NCBI RefSeq assembly: GCF_033963835.1
Contig: NZ_JAXBME010000009.1
Location: forward strand, 38,169-102,168
Direction: 5' to 3'
Length of the DNA stretch: 64,000 bases
DNA from: Cytobacillus sp. IB215665
Lineage (GTDB): Bacteria > Bacillota > Bacilli > Bacillales > SM2101
Shown: positions 1 through 9,395 of the stretch, piece by piece
How the letters are laid out: the number at the start of each line of letters is the position of its first letter
Position numbering within the stretch: the stretch's first letter is position 1
Made by a program: the position numbers and the translations under genes
Notes under the pieces: generated by a model
The model's input: only the letters and a program-made list of their open reading frames with translations
Database searches by the model: none
Told to the model about the DNA's origin: nothing

Positions 1-1095
1 CTCTTGTATGACTGTTGCTTTTTCCCATTCACCCTTGTATTCAAATTCTAAGTCATTTTCTGGATTCCTTTTTTCAATATATAAATCTTGTACATCAGGA
101 CCAACATTCGTAATTCCCCACGCTATATGCTCGTTTCTACCTAGGATGATTCCAGGTGCTCCCGGTACAATCACACCGCTTACTTCAAAATTTGATGTTT
201 TTAGGTGTGTTTCAAACCATATAGAAGGAGTTGCAAGCCCGAGGTGAGGATCATTCGCAATATACGGATAGCCCGATTCGGTTTTCTCCCCTGCTACAAC
301 CCAATTATTACTCCCATTTAACTCATTTGGCATATGAGCAGATGCCAAGCTTTGTTTCACATTAAGTGGATTTTCACGTAATGCCTGCAAAATAGTTGCC
401 CCGTCTTCAGGGTATGTCGGAAACAGATCCAATGTTTGTTCGTCAGAAAAATTTTGAGCTAAGTAATAGCGGAAAGCTTGCCCCTCCCAATGTCCTCCTA
501 AGTCATACGCCATATACTTACCTACAAGAATTGAATCGTAAACTGTCCACTTGTCCGGTTTATAACCCATTAACCGAAATTCAACAGCAAGCCCCCCCTC
601 TTCATTAACTGTATCGATGAATGCATTTACCCCATTGGTATAAGCAGTTAATATTTCTTGTGTCTCTTCTGATAAAATATCCCACGTCTCATTTGCAACA
701 CGATGTAAGCCAATTGTGCGGAAAAATTTGTCCGTATCCACTGCACTTTCACCAATGACTTCACTTAATTGACCTGATGCTTGACGCCGAATTAAATCCA
801 TTTGAAACAAACGCTCTTGTGCGGTCACGTACCCTTGAGCAAAAAACAAATCTTGTAAATTATTTGCTTCAATATGAGGAATACCCATTTCATCACGGTA
901 TACGGAAACTTCTTGTTGTAATCCACTAATGATGATTTCACCTTTTGTTTTTGGTTTACTTTGTAGAACGTAAATATATCCAGCTGTAAGTAACAGAGCG
1001 CAAACTATAATAATCGTAAATATACTGTAGAATACTACCCGACGACGTTTCGTTTTAAAAAGAAGTCGCTTACTTTTTTCTGTTGGTGCCTCCAA
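1..1095 (-). CDS. Penicillin acylase family protein (N-terminal part, cut by window edge)
   Basis: Reading frame open from a TTG start at 1095 to the window edge, so about 365 N-terminal residues are visible. A GGGGGGAG ribosome binding site lies just upstream of the TTG. Residues 16-45 hold a basic stretch followed by a single hydrophobic segment, so the enzyme is probably exported and membrane-anchored. The motif GSNNWVVAG at about residue 261 is the autoprocessing site of this N-terminal-nucleophile hydrolase family. Its serine (codon 310-312, residue 262) would become the first residue of the beta chain and act as nucleophile. The family hydrolyses amide bonds of penicillins or acyl-homoserine lactones; the substrate here cannot be read from the sequence. 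The beta chain is mostly outside the window. Confidence 0.9.
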   Translation of the reverse strand, partial: MEAPTEKSKRLLFKTKRRRVVFYSIFTIIIVCALLLTAGYIYVLQSKPKTKGEIIISGLQQEVSVYRDEMGIPHIEANNLQDLFFAQGYVTAQERLFQMDLIRRQASGQLSEVIGESAVDTDKFFRTIGLHRVANETWDILSEETQEILTAYTNGVNAFIDTVNEEGGLAVEFRLMGYKPDKWTVYDSILVGKYMAYDLGGHWEGQAFRYYLAQNFSDEQTLDLFPTYPEDGATILQALRENPLNVKQSLASAHMPNELNGSNNWVVAGEKTESGYPYIANDPHLGLATPSIWFETHLKTSNFEVSGVIVPGAPGIILGRNEHIAWGITNVGPDVQDLYIEKRNPENDLEFEYKGEWEKATVIQE

Positions 1096-1278
1096 TAAAC
1101 TCCCCCCCTTTATACTTTTATTAATATTCATAATATTCTAATAAAAAGAACATAATCCTTTTTATTACTTATACTCATACCTATGCGCAACATTAACGAA
1201 AAACTTATCTGGTGGAGTTTATGTGCTACTAAGTAAAATCAATTGAATGTATACAGAACGAAAATGTTAGTTTTTAGA

Positions 1279-1394
1279 GGCTCATTTACTGATATGAACT
1301 TTATAGTCTTTAGAGAAGAAAAAATGCCACTAGCATTATATATATTCGTATGTAGTTCATATTACGAAAAGCAACAATCGATGCGAAAACAGCC
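1279..1394 (-). repeat. MITE-like dispersed element, copy 1
   Basis: The right edge read on the minus strand is a near-consensus left end (GGCTGTTTTCGCATCGATTG, then TTGCTTTTCGTA). The other edge (AGGCTCATTTACTG) is a decayed right end. An internal GTGGCATTTTTTCTTC matches the block shared with other copies. No target duplication was found. The rest of the 1096-1486 gap shows nothing beyond the terminator. Confidence 0.65.
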
Positions 1395-1428
1395 TTTTCA
1401 AAGTTAAAAAACTCATGAATGACAACAT

Positions 1429-1466
1429 AAAAAAAGATAGGAGAAGATTAAACCTTCAACCTATCT
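1429..1466 (-). terminator. Terminator of the GntR/ABC operon
   Basis: The minus strand reads AGATAGG ... CCTATCT with extra GAAG/CTTC pairing in the stem, followed by a run of seven T. It lies 20 bases after the permease stop codon. Confidence 0.8.
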
Positions 1467-1486
1467 GCATACTCGAAATATTTTAT

Positions 1487-2107
1487 TTACAGCTCTTTTG
1501 CTTCGTAAATTCTATATGACAATAACCAAGAAAGACTTATTAATACTGCTATCACAGCCAACATGGACATGGCAAACTGTATTGAGTATTGCTCAAATAA
1601 ATGTAAAAGCCCCCAAAAATTATTTTTAACACCTAGGTTTAATACCATTGGACCTACCGCAAAAATGAGCACGACCAATAACACCATCGCATATCTAATA
1701 AAAACTGGACCAAATAAGTAATAACTCGGAAAGAAGAATGCCATAAAAATCGCTAATATTGTTAATGTAGTTACAAACTCAAAAAGAGTTAACTTACCAT
1801 ACATATTAAAAAACATATTCAAAACCATTGAGAAGGAAAAACAAATGAGTGCAAAGAGAGTTACTGTAACGTATTTTGATGTGACAATTTGCTTCCTAGA
1901 CACAGGCAAACTATTCATCAATACTTCACTATTGTTTCGAATATCATAAAAATACATATTCCGTGTAAATAATAGCGTCAAAATTAGTCCTATGAATAAT
2001 AACGGAAAATTGTCTCTAGCAACGAAATATAAGAAAAAAATTAACATTAAGTTGACGATTAAATGTACTTTATGTACGTGAAATTCGTTTCTAATTAAAT
2101 TAAACAT
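1487..2107 (-). CDS. ABC-2 type permease subunit
   Basis: A 206-residue integral membrane protein with about six hydrophobic segments and few charged residues apart from the N-terminus. It is probably the membrane partner of the ATPase encoded just upstream. The start chosen is the ATG at 2107 (MFNLIRNEF), which has AGGAGTG six bases upstream. The longer frame from 2146 would overlap the ATPase gene by 47 bases; with this start the overlap is 8 bases, typical of translational coupling. It is the last gene of a gntR-ATPase-permease operon followed by a terminator. The transported substrate is unknown; such sets in Bacillus often answer cell-envelope stress. Confidence 0.85.
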   Translation of the reverse strand: MFNLIRNEFHVHKVHLIVNLMLIFFLYFVARDNFPLLFIGLILTLLFTRNMYFYDIRNNSEVLMNSLPVSRKQIVTSKYVTVTLFALICFSFSMVLNMFFNMYGKLTLFEFVTTLTILAIFMAFFFPSYYLFGPVFIRYAMVLLVVLIFAVGPMVLNLGVKNNFWGLLHLFEQYSIQFAMSMLAVIAVLISLSWLLSYRIYEAKEL

Positions 2108-2969
2108 ATTGAACACTCCTATTCGTATAAAACATAATATCATCAAGTGTAGCTCTCTCGAACATCACATTAGGACCGAGTAATGCATTCATTGATTTCT
2201 TGTCGTTTGTTAACGCTTCGAAGCCAACATCAGTTTCTTTTATACCAATTGCTAGCTGTCTAATATTTTCAGTTAAGTACTTGTTTGAACCTTTTACAAT
2301 TTGATAGTCCTCAAATACTTCGTCCTTCTCCTTATTAAAGATAATTTTCCCATTATTAATAAATGTGATATAGTCAGCAATCTGTTCAAGGTCAGTTGTA
2401 ATATGAGTAGAAAAGAAGATGGTTTTATCTTCATCTTGCATAATTTCTGTAAGTAGCTGCAAAATCTCTCTTCTCACAACAGGGTCAAGCCCTGAAGTTG
2501 GTTCATCCATAATAATAAGATCAGCATGATGGGAAAGCGCAACTGCAATTGATAATTTCATTTTCATCCCAGTTGAAAATTGTTTTAGCTTTTTCTTTAG
2601 CGGTAGTCGAAAATGATTAATATTTCGTTGAAAAGCTTCTTCATCCCAGTTTTTGTAGAAAGGAGCAATTGCTCTTTTTATATCAGCTATTGTCAAATGT
2701 TCATAATAGTGATTTTCAGCATATACAAATCCTATGCGTTCTTTAATTTCCTGACTATGCTTTATGTGATCCATTCCAAAAACTTGAATATCACCAGTAT
2801 CGTATTTTATTAAATTCATAAGTAATTTGATCATTGTTGTTTTCCCAGAGCCATTCGGACCGATAAAACCTGTAATGAACCCTTTGTTAATTGAAAAGGA
2901 AACATCGTCTAACTGAAAACCTTTGTACAATTTATTTACGTTATTCACTGTAATTACTTGTTCCATCAT
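2100..2969 (-). CDS. ABC transporter ATP-binding protein
   Basis: A 289-residue ATPase with Walker A GPNGSGKTT near residue 38, a degenerate signature segment FSTGMKMKLSIA near residue 130, Walker B DLIIMDEPTSGLDP and the H-loop STHI. The C-terminal 80 residues form the accessory region usual in the YtrB/BcrA class. The ATG at 2969 follows GGAGGAG by seven bases and overlaps the stop of the GntR gene (ATGA-type junction), so the three genes are coupled. It should energise the permease encoded downstream. Confidence 0.92.
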   Translation of the reverse strand: MMEQVITVNNVNKLYKGFQLDDVSFSINKGFITGFIGPNGSGKTTMIKLLMNLIKYDTGDIQVFGMDHIKHSQEIKERIGFVYAENHYYEHLTIADIKRAIAPFYKNWDEEAFQRNINHFRLPLKKKLKQFSTGMKMKLSIAVALSHHADLIIMDEPTSGLDPVVRREILQLLTEIMQDEDKTIFFSTHITTDLEQIADYITFINNGKIIFNKEKDEVFEDYQIVKGSNKYLTENIRQLAIGIKETDVGFEALTNDKKSMNALLGPNVMFERATLDDIMFYTNRSVQYV

Positions 2970-3346
2970 TTATTCTCCTCCTTGTAAAGCATCGTTACGA
3001 GTTCTAGTAGTACACTTAATTCAATTCCCATTACTTTGCTTTCATCAACGACGACTTCAAGCTTGTTTTCAATCAATTGTAATTGTTGATCACGTAATAC
3101 ACTTACATTTTGACCAGAAACAAATGATCCTTTCCCAACTTGAGACGTAATAAACCCTTCCTTTTCCAGCTCTTCATACGCCCTTTTCGTCGTAATAATA
3201 CTAATTTGCAAATCCTTTGCAAGCTTCCTCATTGATGGGAGTGGGTCACCTTCCTTTAAATCCCCTCGTAAAATTTGCTGTTTAATTTGATTAGTTATTT
3301 GCTCATAGATTGGTTCATCTGCTGAGCTAGAAATAATAATATCCAT
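2966..3346 (-). CDS. GntR family regulator, YtrA type
   Basis: A 126-residue one-domain regulator. Residues 5-75 form the GntR winged helix-turn-helix, with the typical segment PSMRKLAKDLQIS then TTKRAYEELEKEGF. The remainder is a short helical dimerisation tail, as in YtrA-subfamily members that control ABC exporters. The start is taken at the third in-frame ATG (3346, MDIIIS), preceded by GGGTGAT; GTG 3355 and ATG 3352 are alternatives. A 43-bp near-palindrome (3358-3400) lies immediately upstream, so autorepression is likely. Confidence 0.9.
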   Translation of the reverse strand: MDIIISSSADEPIYEQITNQIKQQILRGDLKEGDPLPSMRKLAKDLQISIITTKRAYEELEKEGFITSQVGKGSFVSGQNVSVLRDQQLQLIENKLEVVVDESKVMGIELSVLLELVTMLYKEENK

Positions 3347-3357
3347 CGGCATCACCC

Positions 3358-3400
3358 ATTGTGTATATTGTATATACTATCTATATACAATATACACAAT
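3358..3400 (-). promoter_or_regulatory. Operator of the GntR/ABC operon: 19-bp perfect inverted repeat
   Basis: Arms of 19 bases, ATTGTGTATATTGTATATA and its exact complement, separated by CTATC. The site ends 12 bases before the GntR start codon, where repressor binding would block transcription. The rest of the gap up to 3668 shows no other clear feature. Confidence 0.8.
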
Positions 3401-3668
3401 ATTATTTAAGAAGTCAATATATGTATTTGTTTGAAATTCATGTGTCTAATTCCTATTTCATACTAAAGTGGCAGCTTACTTAAGTCTTTTCCCCGACGAT
3501 ACTGCTTACTTTTTCCATTAAAATTTTTTATATGAGCCTATTAATCATCGTACATGTAACGAAGGAAGTTTGCCCCTTTGCTATTCTTACTAACTTAATG
3601 AACAACCAATTGTTACCTATATCAAGGGATGTGCCTATCCTTTAAACATGAAAAACGGTGGAAAAACT

Positions 3669-5107
3669 ATGGATCAACAATCTAAAGGAAGCTATAAACA
3701 ACTCATACAACAAAACCGTAACTTTAAAAATCTTTTACTTGGACAAAGTGCGAGTGTATTAGGCGATTGGTTTAATATGATTGCACTGCTCGGACTCGTA
3801 TATGGAATTACTCAATCCCCACTTTATGTTTCGCTAACATTTTTAAGTAAAGGCATACCACAATTACTAATTAGTCCATTTGCAGGCGTTCTCGTTGATA
3901 AGATTGATAGAAAAAAAATCATGGTGACAGCAGATATATTAAGAGCGCTGCTCATATTAGGTTTATTATTTACTGAACAGTTTATTTGGATTGTGTTTAT
4001 CGTAAACTTCTTCACTGCGGTTACTAGTGTGTTTTTTAGTTCTGCACGACAAGGAGTCATCAAAGATGTAGTAGGTGAGGAGGACCTTTACTTGGCTAAT
4101 TCTTTATCTAGCACGGTTGGTGGAATTATTTCTATCATAGGTGCCTCTTTAGGTGGTTTAGTGTCTGGAATGTTCAGTAGCCATATAGCCTTTTTCATCA
4201 ATAGTGCTTCTTTTCTCATTTCTGCTTATTTTATTCAAGCAACAACTATTCCGAAACATTATGTTAAGGAGAAAGAACTAAATTTTATAGAAGATTTAAA
4301 AGATGGCTATCGATTTATCTATCAGACGCCAATTATATTAGGTGTTATACTTGTAGGTATTTCGTGGGGACTTATTGGCGGTGTTTATCAAATATTATTA
4401 ACAGTTTATGGGGAGACTGTCTATCATGCGGGCGATATGGGAATAGGTATCTTATATGCTACACAAGGGATAGGGACGATTATTGGCGGATGGATCGTGA
4501 GTAGATTTGTTGGCAATCGTAAAGAAAAAATGGTTTTTTACTTTGGAATAGCATATTTATTTCAAGGGATATTTTTCACCTTGTTTGCAAGCTCTTCAGT
4601 TTTTATCATAGGTATTACCTTTTTACTATTTATGAGAATTGCTGGAGGCGTAATCATTCCATTAGATACAACACTCATACAAATGAATACTCCTAATGAT
4701 AAAATCGGCTTTACTATTTATGAGAATTGCTGGAGGCGTAATCATTCCATTAGATACAACACTCATACAAATGAATACTCCTAATGATAAAATCGGCTTT
4801 ACTATTTATGAGAATTGCTGGAGGCGTAATCATTCCATTAGATACAACACTCATACAAATGAATACTCCTAATGATAAAATCGGCAAAGTATTTTCTCTT
4901 CATTACTCGTTATTTGGAGCATTAATACAATTTTCCATGTTTTTTGCGGGTATTTTACTAGAATTTATTCCCACAAATATCATTGGTACGAGCTTTGGAC
5001 TTATTTGTATCGTTGTAAGCATCATTTGGCTCCTTATGTTCAAACGCCTTACAAAAAGTGTTAGCAATTCGACATCGTTAATAGCTATTAAGCACTTAAA
5101 TGAGTGA
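3669..5107 (+). pseudogene. MFS transporter gene interrupted by an 88-bp triplication
   Basis: Encodes a major facilitator superfamily exporter of the macrolide-efflux-like type (N-terminus FKNLLLGQSASVLGDWFN, then the loop VDKIDRKKIM). The ATG at 3669 has GGTGGA upstream; an in-frame ATG at 3648 lacks a site. An 88-bp unit at 4622-4885 occurs three times in tandem. Two extra copies add 176 bases, which shifts the frame: the first part stops at TAA 4782-4784, and the frame that encodes the last helices begins at ATG 4784-4786, overlapping the stop as TAATG. Collapsing to one unit gives a continuous 420-residue transporter with about 12 membrane segments. As written the gene is broken unless the overlapping stop/start allows reinitiation. 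Confidence 0.88.
4622..4885 (+). repeat. Tandem triplication of an 88-bp unit
   Basis: Three identical, directly adjacent units: 4622-4709, 4710-4797 and 4798-4885, each starting TTTACTATTTATGAGAATTG. All lie within the MFS coding sequence. The unit length is not a multiple of three, so one or four units restore the frame while two or three do not. Confidence 0.97.
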
Positions 5108-5189
5108 TAAAAAAGATCATATATAAATGGTTACCATACGGACTAATAATAACTTTTTTAGTATACACTTTAACTTAAACCTCAAAAAA

Positions 5190-5217
5190 CTAGGTGGAGA
5201 ATTTTCTCCACCTAATT
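5190..5217. terminator. Bidirectional hairpin between MFS gene and aldolase-like gene
   Basis: TAGGTGGAGAA and TTCTCCACCTA form an 11-bp stem with a two-base loop, followed by AATTT on the plus side and preceded by AAAAAAC, which reads GTTTTTT on the minus side. Confidence 0.7.
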
Positions 5218-5304
5218 TAAAGAATTGATGCTACAACTGTTTAATAAGATATGTAATAATCAATAAACTTTAGTGATTGGCTCATTTTCTGTACAGGCCG
5301 TAGC

Positions 5305-6489
5305 CTACAAAAAGCATTGCCCCTCACCTCGATAGGTTGCATATTCTCCCACGATTTCACCTTGTGAAACACCATACAAACATGAAAATCTCTCACATAG
5401 TTCACCACTTTTGGCATGGCGGAAAAATATCGGATCACCTAAGGATAAAGATTCTGAGCCCTCATAGAAAACTGGCGTTTGAACTTCTCCCGCCCCTTCC
5501 AAGGTATGCAAGCGAGCACCAAATGGCAAATAAGGCTTAGGTATTTTATCATCTCCAACTGCACCTGAAGCTATATACCCACCACCAAGACATGTATAAT
5601 ACCGATCTTTTGGTGTTCTAACAATCTCTAACGCATATCCTGCAGCAGGTTTATATTGGAAATCTTGATAATAATCAAACAAGCTCGGCGAAAAAAATCC
5701 GGAACCTACTGTTACTTCTGTAACAACGTGCTCTTTACAAGTTGATGACAGGCTCCCTGTACCTCCTCCGTTAACGAACCTCAATGAAAAACCAAGAGCT
5801 TCAACGCTTTTAACAACCTCTGTTCTTCTTTCACTAATCGCTTGAATCGAATGACTTTTTAGCTTTCTTACGATAAAGTTTTTTGCTGATTTTCCTGCTA
5901 CAGCATCACCTACACCAGCAATCTGCGCTTCGTAGCCCATGATGCCGTCTAGTTTAACAAATTGGCACTGTTTTATTACGTGTGCAATGTCATCAACATG
6001 TTTAGCAGATTGCAAAGGTGAGCGATATACGCCGAATCGAAAGCGTGGAAAATCCACGGACATATCTACATCAATACAAATGGGGATCACCACGTTATCA
6101 TTTGCACCAATTTGATCAATTAGCTTAACATGTTCTACAGAATCAACCATTAACGTGATTAAAGAGCCTTGCTTAATCTGTTTTGCAATTGCTGTTAAAT
6201 ATGTCTCATCTACAACAGGGTAAGCAATTAACACATCATTAAAACCATGATTAGCTAAGAAAATTGCCTCATTAGCAGTAAAGCACATTATGCCTTGAAA
6301 CTGTTCATTATTTTCAAGAATTCGTTTCATTATCGGTACACTTCTTATTGATTTACTGCCTAAGCGTATTTTTTTTTCGTTACTGGCCTTTAAAATTTGT
6401 GTGATATTATCATCAAGTAAATCCAAATCAATATAAGCAAATGGTTTTTGTATATGTTGTAAAGTGTCCTTATAATATTGATAATTCAT
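5305..6489 (-). CDS. PLP-dependent amino acid deaminase/aldolase (alanine-racemase fold)
   Basis: A 394-residue protein of the D-threonine-aldolase/D-serine-dehydratase-like group. The N-terminal PLP barrel contains RLGSKSIRS, where Lys46 is the expected Schiff-base lysine. Glycine-rich VNGGGTGS near residue 240 is the usual phosphate-binding loop. The C-terminal domain carries LGGGYIASG and the metal-site-like segments seen in this family. The likely reaction is retro-aldol cleavage or deamination of a D-hydroxyamino acid; the actual substrate is not evident. It is a single gene, divergent from the acid phosphatase gene at 6649, with the shared promoter region in 6490-6648. Confidence 0.85.
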   Translation of the reverse strand: MNYQYYKDTLQHIQKPFAYIDLDLLDDNITQILKASNEKKIRLGSKSIRSVPIMKRILENNEQFQGIMCFTANEAIFLANHGFNDVLIAYPVVDETYLTAIAKQIKQGSLITLMVDSVEHVKLIDQIGANDNVVIPICIDVDMSVDFPRFRFGVYRSPLQSAKHVDDIAHVIKQCQFVKLDGIMGYEAQIAGVGDAVAGKSAKNFIVRKLKSHSIQAISERRTEVVKSVEALGFSLRFVNGGGTGSLSSTCKEHVVTEVTVGSGFFSPSLFDYYQDFQYKPAAGYALEIVRTPKDRYYTCLGGGYIASGAVGDDKIPKPYLPFGARLHTLEGAGEVQTPVFYEGSESLSLGDPIFFRHAKSGELCERFSCLYGVSQGEIVGEYATYRGEGQCFL

Positions 6490-6648
6490 GTAAACCGCCT
6501 ACTTCCTTATCAAATTAACCCTACTATATCCCACTATTTTAACAGAAATTTCTGATAACAATCTACCTATTATCATATTCATAATTTTACTCTTTCAGTA
6601 AAAAATATAGAGGATCAACGTACTAACAATATAAAGGAGGTTGAAACA

Positions 6649-7545
6649 ATGTGTTCAAAAATGTATTTGATTCGTATCGGGTTCATTAGTGCATTATGCT
6701 TCACAGTTATTACAGGCTGCGGCACACCTAATACTAATGAAGAGACCGGTGAAAATGCAGCTGGAGAAGAAACAACTCAAGAACAAAATGAAACAAATGA
6801 AGAAGCACCGCAAGCTTCAACGGTCAATATCCCTGCTGAAAATATTATGTCTACTCTATGGCATCAAACGTCTGGAGAACGAAATGCTTTATATTATCAA
6901 GGATATAATATTGGCAAAATGATGCTTGATCAAAATTTGACAGAGAATATTGAAAAGAAGAGAGCAATCGTTTTAGACCTTGATGAAACTGTTCTAGACA
7001 ATGACCCGTACCAAGCTTATGCAGCTGTAAATGGCGTTGAATATCCTGAAGGATGGGACGATTGGATTAACTCGGCTAGTGCAGAGCTATTACCTGGTGC
7101 ACTTGAATTTCTACAATATGCTGACGAAAAAGGTGTTGATATTTACTACATTTCAAACCGTAAAGAAGAACAAAAAGAAGCTACGATTAAAAATATGGAG
7201 TTACATGGAATTCCTCAAAGTACTGAAGACCGTATTTTGTTGAAAACAGAAGAATCCAGTAAAAAAGCAAGAAGGGATCAAGTTCTGGCGGATCATGAAA
7301 TCATTCTTCTCTTCGGAGATAATTTAGCAGATTTTGCTGACGTTTTTGATAAAAAGACTGTTCCAGAGCGTAACTCGTCGGTAGATGATTTAAAGGCTGA
7401 TTTTGGTTCTAAATTCATAGTATTTCCTAATCCAATGTATGGCGATTGGGAAGGAGCTGTTTATGATTTCAACTGGGATTTAACGCCTGAGGAGAAAGAT
7501 GAAAAAAGGAAAAAGGCTATGAAACCATTCGAACGAGCAAGTTAA
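6649..7545 (+). CDS. 5'-nucleotidase / acid phosphatase, lipoprotein e(P4) family
   Basis: A 298-residue HAD-superfamily class-C acid phosphatase. A signal peptide ends in a lipobox (VITGC), making Cys24 the lipidated residue, followed by an acidic, Glu/Thr-rich linker to about residue 58. The catalytic motif VLDLDETVLDN has nucleophile Asp110 and acid/base Asp112. Later HAD motifs are YYISNRK and the acidic LLFGDNLADF. The family dephosphorylates nucleotides such as NMN or 5'-nucleotides at the outer membrane-anchored face of the cell. A strong AAAGGAGG precedes the ATG. The nitroreductase gene follows 36 bases later, so the two may be cotranscribed. No Pho box was seen upstream. Confidence 0.93.
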   Translation: MCSKMYLIRIGFISALCFTVITGCGTPNTNEETGENAAGEETTQEQNETNEEAPQASTVNIPAENIMSTLWHQTSGERNALYYQGYNIGKMMLDQNLTENIEKKRAIVLDLDETVLDNDPYQAYAAVNGVEYPEGWDDWINSASAELLPGALEFLQYADEKGVDIYYISNRKEEQKEATIKNMELHGIPQSTEDRILLKTEESSKKARRDQVLADHEIILLFGDNLADFADVFDKKTVPERNSSVDDLKADFGSKFIVFPNPMYGDWEGAVYDFNWDLTPEEKDEKRKKAMKPFERAS

Positions 7546-7581
7546 TAGTTAATGTAACAAACATACTCAAGGAGGAGAAAT

Positions 7582-8208
7582 ATGACTACAACCAATGTTG
7601 ATTTATCAACTGTAATTAATGACAGACACTCTATCCGGATTTATGACCCTTCAGTAAAAATTGATAAAAATGAGCTTAACGACATGATTCAGGAAGCAGC
7701 AAAAGCTCCTTCCGCATGGAATCTTCAGCATTGGAAATTTTTAGTTATTGATGATCCAGACATACAAAACACCTTATTGCCGATTGCCTTCAATCAGCAA
7801 CAAGTCGTTGATGCGTCAGCAGTCATTGCCATTTTGGGTGACCTTGAAGCAAATAAAAATGCTGAACGAGTTTACAGTGAAGCAGTTGCAGCTGGATTTA
7901 TGACAGAAGAAGCAAAGTCCACATTAATTGGACAAATAAATGGAGCATACCAATCTCCAGAAGCGGCTCTTCATTCTGCCATACTTAACCCTTCACTTGC
8001 TGCTATGCAACTCATGCTCATAGCAAAAGCACGAGGTTATGACACTTGCTCTATGGCGGGCTACGATAGCGCACAGTTCATCAAAACATTTAACATTCCT
8101 TCACGGTACGTACCAGTCATGTTACTAACGATAGGAAAAAAAGCGAAAGATGCCCATGCAACAAATCGTTTTCCTGTAGAAGATATAACTCTTTATAACA
8201 AGTTTTAA
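7582..8208 (+). CDS. Nitroreductase family protein
   Basis: A 208-residue FMN-dependent oxidoreductase fold. The N-terminal RHSIRIYD and the AKAPSAWNLQHWKF segment form the flavin phosphate and ring contacts of this family; the C-terminal half has the AMQLMLIAKARGYDTC helix. It probably reduces nitro compounds or quinones with NAD(P)H in the cytoplasm. GGAGGAG stands eight bases before the ATG. A hairpin after the stop codon suggests the transcript ends here. Confidence 0.92.
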   Translation: MTTTNVDLSTVINDRHSIRIYDPSVKIDKNELNDMIQEAAKAPSAWNLQHWKFLVIDDPDIQNTLLPIAFNQQQVVDASAVIAILGDLEANKNAERVYSEAVAAGFMTEEAKSTLIGQINGAYQSPEAALHSAILNPSLAAMQLMLIAKARGYDTCSMAGYDSAQFIKTFNIPSRYVPVMLLTIGKKAKDAHATNRFPVEDITLYNKF

Positions 8209-8213
8209 CTAAG

Positions 8214-8246
8214 TGAGGAGCACCTGTAAAGGATGCTCCTTCTAAT
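8214..8246 (+). terminator. Terminator after nitroreductase gene
   Basis: AGGAGCA and TGCTCCT pair around an 11-base loop directly after the stop codon, followed by TCTAATT. The downstream T tract is weak. Confidence 0.55.
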
Positions 8247-8291
8247 TATCATGATATAATACTCCTTATTACATAAAGGAGATCTCAATTA

Positions 8292-9263
8292 ATGATTATT
8301 CATGATAGAATTTATGGAAACTTCGAAATTGAAGGTGTATTAAAAGAGCTCATTCTATCTCCTCCTGTTCAAAGACTTAAGAAGGTTCATCAAGGTGGAG
8401 CATGTTATTTAATGAATGAGAAATGGAACATAACCCGCTACGATCATTCTATTGGTGTGATGTTGCTAATAAGAAGACTTGGTGGCTGTCTCGAAGAACA
8501 AATTGCCGGACTATTACACGATGTATCACACACAGCTTTTTCTCATGTTGTCGATTACGTATTCGAAAATGCGAATGAAGATTTTCATGAGCAAATATTT
8601 GACAAGATTATTGAGCAGTCTGATATCCCTACCATCCTCTCAAACTATGGGCATTACTATAAAGAGATACTCTTCCCCATGGAACAATGGTCAATTTTAG
8701 AACAGCCTTTACCAGATCTATGTGCCGATAGAATTGATTATACACTTCGAGATATGCATAGTTATTTTGATATTTCAAAGGATGAAATAAACAAATTTTT
8801 GAATTCACTAATTGTAAAAGAAGAGAAAATCTGTGTAAAATCACTTCAAAGTGCCGAATGGTTTACTGAAACATACTATAAAGAGGTCATTGATTTTTTC
8901 ATGAGTCCAGAAAATGTTTATAGCAACAACCTTTTAAGCAAAGCTATAAAAATCTCCTTACAACATAAATTAATAACACCAGATGATTTGTTAGACAATG
9001 ATTACACCCTATTGAGTAAACTAACCAACAGTAATAATGCTGAAGTACTGGCAATCTTGCAACAAATCAATAGCAATGTGAAGCTAGAGCTAAATGATAC
9101 CAGTTACGATATTCATGGAAAACATAAAGCAAGACTCATTGATCCAGCAGTTGTTATAAACGATTCTATTAACAAAGCATCGGAACTCTCCACATGGGTA
9201 GCACAGCTTAATGACCACGCAGCTCGCAAGTTTCGTGAAGGCGTGTTTATAAAAATCGTATAG
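8292..9263 (+). CDS. HD-domain phosphohydrolase
   Basis: A 323-residue protein. The N-terminal HD domain shows RYDHSIGV (His52), LLHDVSHTAFSH (His76-Asp77) and a later Asp in LPDLCADRIDYTLRD, the metal-binding pattern of the dGTPase-like HD family. It resembles B. subtilis YdhJ-type proteins and probably hydrolyses a nucleotide phosphate bond; the substrate is unknown. AAAGGAG precedes the ATG. It is a single gene with a strong terminator downstream. Confidence 0.85.
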   Translation: MIIHDRIYGNFEIEGVLKELILSPPVQRLKKVHQGGACYLMNEKWNITRYDHSIGVMLLIRRLGGCLEEQIAGLLHDVSHTAFSHVVDYVFENANEDFHEQIFDKIIEQSDIPTILSNYGHYYKEILFPMEQWSILEQPLPDLCADRIDYTLRDMHSYFDISKDEINKFLNSLIVKEEKICVKSLQSAEWFTETYYKEVIDFFMSPENVYSNNLLSKAIKISLQHKLITPDDLLDNDYTLLSKLTNSNNAEVLAILQQINSNVKLELNDTSYDIHGKHKARLIDPAVVINDSINKASELSTWVAQLNDHAARKFREGVFIKIV

Positions 9264-9328
9264 CATCATTGTAAACAAAAGAAGAATGGGTGTTGACTAG
9301 TATCACTAAACGGTGAATTACATAGTAG

Positions 9329-9376
9329 TTCAACAAATGAACTTACCAATAACTGTAAGTCCATTTGTTGAATTTT
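9329..9376 (+). terminator. Terminator after HD-domain gene
   Basis: An 18-base stem with one mismatch (TTCAACAAATG-ACTTAC pairing with GTAAGT-CATTTGTTGAA) and an eight-base loop, then TTTTG. Confidence 0.8.
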
Positions 9377-9395
9377 GTTGAAAGATAAACATGCA

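Noticed and set aside
6540..6640. Possible Pho box before the acid phosphatase lipoprotein gene
   Set aside because: One TTAACA is present but the required repeats at 11-base spacing are missing.
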